This document shows positions 59,212 through 64,000 of a stretch of DNA of 64,000 nucleotides, in pieces. The DNA comes from Larkinella soli (GTDB lineage: Bacteria; Bacteroidota; Bacteroidia; Cytophagales; Spirosomataceae). The position numbers and the translations under genes are program-made. The stretch covers positions 186,001 to 250,000 of the forward strand of contig NZ_QTJY01000004.1 of assembly GCF_003703975.1 (NCBI RefSeq). The letters run 5' to 3'. Below the pieces are notes generated by a model that ran no database searches, was not told the DNA's origin, and was given only the letters and a program-made list of their open reading frames with translations. Each line of letters opens with the position of its first letter. Position 1 is the first letter of the stretch.

Positions 59212-61653
59212 ATGAGACGATTGAAAGCCCTTCTGTTTGGGGCAGTTACCATCGCACTCACCATTGCCTTGAATCGGCAATGGGGCAGTGTTCCCGCCTT
59301 CGGCCGGTTGCTGAGTCCGTTCGAAGGCTTCTGGCAAAACGCCGAAAAACCGGGGATGGAACCGGAGCAGACACTGTCGATTCCGGGAGCCAGGGAGGAA
59401 ATCGTCGTTCGGTACGACGAACTCGGTGTTCCGCATATTTTCGCCCGCAACGATTATGACGTTTATTTCGCCCAGGGCTATGTAACGGCCCGCGATCGTC
59501 TGTGGCAGATGGAATTTCAGACCCATGCCGCGGCCGGCCGCATCTCCGAACTCATCGGTGACCGCGCCCTTGAACTGGACCGGTATAATCGTCGGCTGGG
59601 CATGGTTTACGGGGCCGAGCAGACGCTGCGGGGCATGATGGCCGACCCGGTTTCCCGCGAAGTGGTGGAGGCCTATACCGCCGGCATCAACGCCTGGATC
59701 AACCGGTTAAGGCCGTCAACGTATCCGCTGGAGTATAAGCTATTGGGCTATTCACCCGAACCCTGGACCCCGCTGAAAGTGGCGCTGCTTCTGAAGCAGA
59801 TGACCCAGACGCTGGCCGCCGGAGCCGACGATCTGCTGATGACGAACGTGCTGCAAAAGCTGGGTCCGGCGGTGACGGCCAACCTCTTTCCCGATTATCC
59901 CTTCCGTGAAGACCCGATCATTCCGGCCGGAACGAAGTGGGATTTCAGCCCGGCAACCATTCCTCTCCCTCCGCCGTTGAACGGCCCCGACAGCCTGCTG
60001 AGCCTGCACTGGCCGGGCCACGATCACGGCGTCGGCAGTAACAACTGGGCGGTCGGCGGGCAGAAAACCGCCGGCGGTTACCCGATCCTGGCGAACGATC
60101 CGCATCTGAATCTGACGCTGCCGTCGATCTGGTACCAGATTCAGCTGGTCAGCCCGACCATGAACGTATACGGTGTATCGCTGCCCGGATCACCGGCGGT
60201 CATCATCGGCTTTAACAGGGACGTGGCCTGGGGCGTCACCAACGTCGGCGCCGACGTGCTGGACTTCTATAAAATCCGGTTTCGCGACGGGCGGAGAACC
60301 GAATACCTCCACGGAAACCAGTGGAAACCGGTGCGTCGCCGGGTAGAGGTCATCAGGGTGAAGGGAAAGCCGGACGTGGTGGATACGGTGCTGTATACGC
60401 ATCATGGACCGATAGTTTACCGGCCCGACGAAAAGCCCTTCCGGAACAACATCCCGGTCGGGTATGCCGCCCGCTGGGTAGCTCATGAGGTAGACAACAC
60501 CCTGAAAACGTTCCATATTCTAAACCGGGCCGTCACGTATGACGACTATGTGAAGGCGCTGGCTTTTTATTCGGCTCCGGCGCAGAATTTCGTTTTTGCC
60601 AATGCTCGGAAAGATATTGCCATTTCGCCCAACGGTCGCTTTCCGCTGAAATGGCGGGATCAGGGTAAGTTTTTGCTCGACGGAACCAACCCTGCTCACG
60701 ACTGGCAGGGATGGGTTCCGGCCGACCAGAATCCCCGGGTAAAAAACCCGCCCCGGGGGTTCGTCAGCTCGGCCAACCAGTCTCCGACCGACCCGGGTTA
60801 TCCCTATTACCTCAACTGGGAGTTCGAATCGCCGGAACGGGCCATGCGGATCAACCAGACACTGGCGGCCATGCAACGGGCCACGGTCGACAGCATACGC
60901 CGGCTTCAGAACGACGTCTACAATCTTCGGGCGGCCCGGTTTCTGCCGGTCTTGCTACCCCGGGTTCGGAGAAACGGCTTCACGGCCGTACAGGCGCAGG
61001 CGCTGACCACGCTTTCGCGCTGGAACTATCAGAACGATACGGCTTCCGTCGGTGCAACGATTTTCGGGGAATGGATCGACTTCCTGGACGATGCCATCTG
61101 GCAGGACGAACTGAGCGATCCTTCCCGTCCGCTGCGGCATCCCAACATAAGCCGGACCTTACAGTTGCTGACGGAAGAACCGGCATCCGTCTGGTTTGAC
61201 AACGTCCGGACGCCCGACCGGAAGGAAACCATCGACGACATAGTGACCGGTAGCTTCAGGGCCGCGGTCGATTCGCTGGCCGCTAGGTACGGTCCGGTGG
61301 GAGCGCGCTGGCACTGGGCAAGCCATAAGGGAACCGGCATCCGGCACCTGATTCCGGGCCTGGACGCCTTCAGCCGGCTGAACGTGCAGATCGGCGGAGG
61401 GCCGAACATCGTCAATGCCGCCGGTCGACGGGCCGGACCCTCCTGGCGGATGGTGGTCCAGACCGGCCCGGCGGTGCGGGCCTACGGGGTCTATCCCGGC
61501 GGGCAGTCGGGCAATCCCGGCAGTCCCTACTATATGAACATGATCGACACCTGGCGGAAGGGAGAATTGTATGAGTTGCTGTACCTGAAATCCGCAGCCG
61601 ACTCGCATCCCCGCCTGAAATCCACCCTCAAACTGACGCCCGAGACAAAATGA
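59212..61653 (+). CDS. Penicillin acylase family (Ntn-hydrolase) protein
   Basis: This is an 813-residue N-terminal-nucleophile hydrolase. An N-terminal membrane helix (LKALLFGAVTIALTIALNRQ, about residues 3-22) targets it to the periplasm. The alpha-chain end and beta-chain start meet at GVGSNNWAVGGQKT: the nucleophile is Ser276, exposed after self-cleavage. DRLWQMEFQTHAAAGRISEL and NDPHLNLTLPSIWYQIQL are family motifs. The natural substrate is an amide, such as an acyl-homoserine lactone or other acyl compound, and is not known. It overlaps the next gene by 4 bp (ATGA). Confidence 0.93.
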   Translation: MRRLKALLFGAVTIALTIALNRQWGSVPAFGRLLSPFEGFWQNAEKPGMEPEQTLSIPGAREEIVVRYDELGVPHIFARNDYDVYFAQGYVTARDRLWQMEFQTHAAAGRISELIGDRALELDRYNRRLGMVYGAEQTLRGMMADPVSREVVEAYTAGINAWINRLRPSTYPLEYKLLGYSPEPWTPLKVALLLKQMTQTLAAGADDLLMTNVLQKLGPAVTANLFPDYPFREDPIIPAGTKWDFSPATIPLPPPLNGPDSLLSLHWPGHDHGVGSNNWAVGGQKTAGGYPILANDPHLNLTLPSIWYQIQLVSPTMNVYGVSLPGSPAVIIGFNRDVAWGVTNVGADVLDFYKIRFRDGRRTEYLHGNQWKPVRRRVEVIRVKGKPDVVDTVLYTHHGPIVYRPDEKPFRNNIPVGYAARWVAHEVDNTLKTFHILNRAVTYDDYVKALAFYSAPAQNFVFANARKDIAISPNGRFPLKWRDQGKFLLDGTNPAHDWQGWVPADQNPRVKNPPRGFVSSANQSPTDPGYPYYLNWEFESPERAMRINQTLAAMQRATVDSIRRLQNDVYNLRAARFLPVLLPRVRRNGFTAVQAQALTTLSRWNYQNDTASVGATIFGEWIDFLDDAIWQDELSDPSRPLRHPNISRTLQLLTEEPASVWFDNVRTPDRKETIDDIVTGSFRAAVDSLAARYGPVGARWHWASHKGTGIRHLIPGLDAFSRLNVQIGGGPNIVNAAGRRAGPSWRMVVQTGPAVRAYGVYPGGQSGNPGSPYYMNMIDTWRKGELYELLYLKSAADSHPRLKSTLKLTPETK

Positions 61654-61997
61654 TTCCGTTTCTTATGATTGCGCTTCTCAGTGCGATCGCACAGCTTTTT
61701 CTGCCCTGGTGGGTAATTGCGGTGGTGGCTTTTACCGTCTGCTTCTGGCGGAAACCATCCGGCGGACGGGCCTTTCTGAGCGGCTTTCTCGGCATCGGCC
61801 TCGTCTGGCTTCTCTATGCACTGCTGATCCATCTCCGGACCGACGGCCTTCTGACGGCCCGCATGGCCGAGCTGCTTTTCAAGAGCTCAAGCCCGGCTTT
61901 ACTGTTGCTGGTTACCTTGCTGATCGGGGGTCTTGTCGGCGGTTTTGCCGGAGTAGCGGGAAGCGGAATGCGGCAGGTTTTCTCAACAAATTCGTAA
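61650..61997 (+). CDS. Small polytopic membrane protein coupled to the acylase
   Basis: This 115-residue protein has about four hydrophobic segments (MIPFLMIALLSAIAQLF, WWVIAVVAFTVCFW, GFLGIGLVWLLYALLI, LLLLVTLLIGGLVGGFAG). It starts in the acylase stop (ATGA), so it is translated with it. No family is known; a helper for the acylase or an unrelated gene in the operon are equally possible. Confidence 0.75.
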   Translation: MIPFLMIALLSAIAQLFLPWWVIAVVAFTVCFWRKPSGGRAFLSGFLGIGLVWLLYALLIHLRTDGLLTARMAELLFKSSSPALLLLVTLLIGGLVGGFAGVAGSGMRQVFSTNS

Positions 61998-62015
61998 AAC
62001 CTGAAACGTAAATTG

Positions 62016-62023
62016 TAACTTTG
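62016..62023 (+). promoter_or_regulatory. Candidate -7 box for the OmpH-like gene
   Basis: TAACTTTG fits TAnnTTTG; the GTG start is 34 bp downstream. The best -33 candidate is TTCG at 61991-61994. Confidence 0.5.
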
Positions 62024-62056
62024 TAAAATCTTTAATCCATTAATTAACTGTTTCTT

Positions 62057-62653
62057 GTGAAAAACGCATCGTTGATTTTAAACGCCGTTCTGGCGGTTGC
62101 CGTAGCTGTTTTGTACTACCTGCACTTTTCTGAGAAGAAAAATCCTGAACCCGTTGCCGCCGTTACCACCCCGGCTGCGCCTGCCCGCAAGATGGTTTTT
62201 GTCAATGTCGACTCCCTGCTGACCAAATATGAATATTTCAAGGATACCCGCAAAGTACTGGAAAGTAAACGATATCAGCTGGACAACGAACTGAATAACA
62301 AAGGCCGTTCCCTCCAGAACGAGGTGGCTTTCTTCCAGCAGCGCGCCCAGACGATGACGCTGGAACAGGCCCGGGCGACGGAAGCCTCCCTGCAGAAAAA
62401 ACAGCAGGATCTGGTAGCCTATCGGGATCGCGTCGTTCAGCAACTGGCCGAGGAGGAGCAGAAAAAGAACGAAGAACTGTACAACCAGATTCAGGACTAT
62501 CTCCGCAAGGTGAACAAGCAGAATAAATACGATTTTGTGCTGGGCTATACCAAAGGCGGAGGAATTCTCTTTGCCGACGGCTCGCTGGATGCCACCCGGC
62601 AGATCATCGAAGGGCTGAACAAGGAGTACACACAGAAACAAACGAAGAAATAA
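62057..62653 (+). CDS. OmpH/Skp-family periplasmic chaperone-like protein
   Basis: This 198-residue protein starts with GTG. It has one N-terminal membrane anchor (LILNAVLAVAVAVLYYLHF), then a linker and a long coiled coil (about residues 55-145, e.g. QLDNELNNKGRSLQNEVAFF). It ends with VLGYTKGGGILFADGSLDA, the OmpH C-terminal motif. It is expected to hold unfolded outer-membrane proteins in the periplasm. It is followed by a terminator at 62676-62705. Confidence 0.9.
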   Translation: MKNASLILNAVLAVAVAVLYYLHFSEKKNPEPVAAVTTPAAPARKMVFVNVDSLLTKYEYFKDTRKVLESKRYQLDNELNNKGRSLQNEVAFFQQRAQTMTLEQARATEASLQKKQQDLVAYRDRVVQQLAEEEQKKNEELYNQIQDYLRKVNKQNKYDFVLGYTKGGGILFADGSLDATRQIIEGLNKEYTQKQTKK

Positions 62654-62675
62654 GGGCTTTTTCGGCTCCTGTTAA

Positions 62676-62705
62676 AGCTTTCTCCGCCCTCGGGGAAGGC
62701 TTTTT
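62676..62705 (+). terminator. Terminator of the OmpH-like gene
   Basis: AGCTTTCTCCG (62676-62686) pairs with CGGGGAAGGCT (62691-62701), using two G-U pairs, then TTTTT. Confidence 0.75.
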
Positions 62706-62915
62706 ATTTTCCGACCTGTCCCGGTCGGATGGTTCCTGTCAGTACGGCACAATAATTGTTTAGATATACAAGGGTGACCTTATTCTGGAGTAAGCCGGTA
62801 TGTGCGGAAGAATCTGAGGCTGTGGTTCGTCCGTATAGCCTGCCTGATCGATCGGTATGGTGAAATGCCGGCTTCTCCAGTTTTATCTCTTTTTGTCCGT
62901 TGATGATTCGATCTG

Positions 62916-62943
62916 AACCCCGAAGGGCCCTTCGGGGTTTTCT
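62916..62943 (+). terminator. Strong hairpin terminator of an unassigned transcript
   Basis: 62916-62939 is a perfect 24-base palindrome (left half AACCCCGAAGGG), followed by T-rich sequence on the plus strand. It lies about 80 bp before the smpB start, and no called gene ends just upstream. Confidence 0.7.
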
Positions 62944-63019
62944 GTTCACAAATTGGTAATTTTACGCCCAAACCTACCGGTGGGCCGGGCGTATCGGCTC
63001 ATCATTGTCGAAACAGAAT

Positions 63020-63478
63020 ATGGCGGACAAGGCAATTGCAAAACAGGTCGACATCAAAAACCGTCGGGCCTCGTTTGAATACTTTTTTCTGGAAACCTAC
63101 ACGGCCGGGATCATGCTGACCGGCACCGAGATAAAATCCGTCCGGCAGGGAAAGGTCAATCTGGGCGACGCGTATTGTCTGTTCATGGGCGACGAATTGT
63201 ACGTCCGGCAGATGCACATCTCGCAGTATACCGAAGGAACCTACAACAACCACGAACCCCTGCGCGACCGGAAGCTTCTGCTGCAGAAACGGGAGCTGAA
63301 GCGGCTGGTTTCGAAGCTGACCGACCAGGGACTGACGATCATCCCGACACGGCTGTTCATCAACGACCGCGGTTTTGCCAAGCTGGACATCGCGCTGGCC
63401 AAAGGGAAGAAGCTGTACGATAAGCGGGAAACCATTAAGGAAAGGGACGTTTCGCGGGAAATGAGCCGGGAGCAATAA
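63020..63478 (+). CDS. smpB: SsrA-binding protein SmpB
   Basis: This is a 152-residue tmRNA partner for ribosome rescue. The ATG at 63020 (MADKAIAKQVDIKNRRASFE) is the family start; a TTG five codons earlier is rejected. AGIMLTGTEIKSVRQGKVNL and VRQMHISQYTEGTYNNHEPL are SmpB motifs, and the basic tail is KGKKLYDKRETIKERD. It lies alone upstream of an HNH endonuclease gene. Confidence 0.96.
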   Translation: MADKAIAKQVDIKNRRASFEYFFLETYTAGIMLTGTEIKSVRQGKVNLGDAYCLFMGDELYVRQMHISQYTEGTYNNHEPLRDRKLLLQKRELKRLVSKLTDQGLTIIPTRLFINDRGFAKLDIALAKGKKLYDKRETIKERDVSREMSREQ

Positions 63479-63607
63479 GGCACCGAAAAGCCCGGAAGCC
63501 GTTCGCTTTCAGATTTGTAAAAAAATAAAACAACTTGGCCGGGACGTATCGTTTTTATAATGAATTATAGTTAACTTGCTTAAAAAGAGAGGAGCCAGAC
63601 AAGCATT

Positions 63608-64000
63608 ATGGGCAGGAAAGTACTGGTGCTTAATCAAGACTATAGCGCATTGAGCATCTGTTCCGTACCGAAAGCGTTCTTGTTAGTCTACCTGAACAAA
63701 GCGGAACTCGTTGCTGAATCTCAGACCTACGTTCTACGCACCGTGGACGATGAATATCCGTCTCCTACCGTTATCCGCCTTCACCGTTATGTCCACCTGC
63801 CCTACAAGGGCGTCATGCTGAACCGTCAGAACATCTTCAAACGGGACGGCAATCGCTGCCAGTACTGCGGAACCCACGATGATCTGACGCTCGACCATGT
63901 TCTTCCGAAGTCGCGGGGCGGAAAGACGAACTGGGACAATCTGGTGACGGCCTGCAAGCGCTGCAATTCCAAAAAAGGCGATCTGACCCCGGAAGAATCC
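63608..64000 (+). CDS. HNH endonuclease (partial, runs off the window end)
   Basis: The ATG at 63608 opens 131 codons to the window edge. The N-terminal part, MGRKVLVLNQDYSALSICSV, is followed by an HNH zinc-finger motif with Cys pairs in RCQYCGTHDDLTLDHVLPKS and VTACKRCNSKKGDL. These chromosomal single-domain HNH proteins are common beside housekeeping genes in Bacteroidota. The C-terminus is beyond the window. Confidence 0.85.
   Translation, partial: MGRKVLVLNQDYSALSICSVPKAFLLVYLNKAELVAESQTYVLRTVDDEYPSPTVIRLHRYVHLPYKGVMLNRQNIFKRDGNRCQYCGTHDDLTLDHVLPKSRGGKTNWDNLVTACKRCNSKKGDLTPEES

Larger units (their letters stand above)
62654..63019. other. Intergenic region with two terminators and no recognised gene
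   Basis: This 366-bp stretch lies between the OmpH-like gene and smpB. It carries a terminator at 62676-62705, a hairpin at 62711-62728 (CCGACC, loop TGTCCC, GGTCGG) and a strong terminator at 62916-62943. About 190 bp between the last two have no convincing ORF. A small RNA ending in the last terminator is possible but unproven; tmRNA, SRP RNA and RNase P RNA signatures were looked for and not seen. Confidence 0.45.

Noticed and set aside
62704-62949. Minus-strand small frames in the smpB upstream region
   Set aside because: They run through a terminator palindrome and show no conserved features.
62654-63019. tmRNA, SRP RNA or RNase P RNA beside smpB
   Set aside because: None of the conserved 5'/3' ends or core motifs of these RNAs could be found.

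Overview
The window looks like chromosome from a GC-rich member of the Bacteroidota, most likely order Cytophagales and close to Spirosomataceae (Spirosoma/Larkinella/Rudanella-like). This is judged from gene content, not from a marker search. Supporting signs are: repeated TAnnTTTG -7 boxes, several with a TTG 19-21 bp upstream, in the gaps before genes; outer-membrane beta-barrel and gliding-bacterium style proteins; BshC (bacillithiol); a bacterial GH3-type acyl-adenylate enzyme; a GGGP-synthase; and the rpmG-DUF4295-ftsY-rimO neighbourhood. No rRNA, tRNA, CRISPR array, transposase or phage structural gene was recognised.

Layout. 1-2743: a cut-off CPBP-like membrane protein, a polysaccharide deacetylase and an EamA transporter. 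2748-7331: an acyl-CoA dehydrogenase and aminoglycoside-phosphotransferase-like kinase (the two halves of animal ACAD10/11), a second acyl-CoA dehydrogenase, and an AraC-type regulator. 7403-9904 (minus): GGGP synthase, two small membrane proteins and a DksA/TraR-like protein. 10241-15289: glutamate dehydrogenase, phosphatidylserine decarboxylase, glycine decarboxylase. 15484-22312: a surface-glycan cluster (two GT2, DUF268, a GT11 fucosyltransferase, DUF2304, a large polytopic protein, a flippase-like protein). 22397-25696: an Rhs protein with no recognisable C-terminal toxin. 25803-29073: an M28 peptidase and an amidohydrolase, both exported. 29214-35509: a vWA-like lipoprotein, then an ABC sugar-importer operon (binding protein, two permeases, an alpha/alpha-barrel enzyme, ATPase). 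35536-42355 (minus): outer-membrane beta-barrel protein, asd, an exported protein, 5-formyl-THF cyclo-ligase, BshC. 42498-49400 (minus): PadR regulator with FtsX-type permease, rimO, two small envelope proteins, ftsY, DUF4295, L33. 49573-53270: a lone nuoD, hpt, a TPR protein and an Lrp/AsnC regulator. 53720-64000: a GHL10-type glycosidase, ispH, GH3-like enzyme, GDPD, penicillin acylase, OmpH/Skp-like protein, smpB and the start of an HNH endonuclease.

Most of the window is housekeeping or ordinary accessory metabolism. The parts most worth a second look are the split ACAD10/11-like pair, the ABC importer operon with a perfect 24-bp hairpin wedged between its enzyme and ATPase genes, the toxin-less Rhs gene, the vWA lipoprotein and the glycan cluster. 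Many start codons given here are downstream of the longest reading frame, chosen from signal peptides, family N-termini or promoter position.
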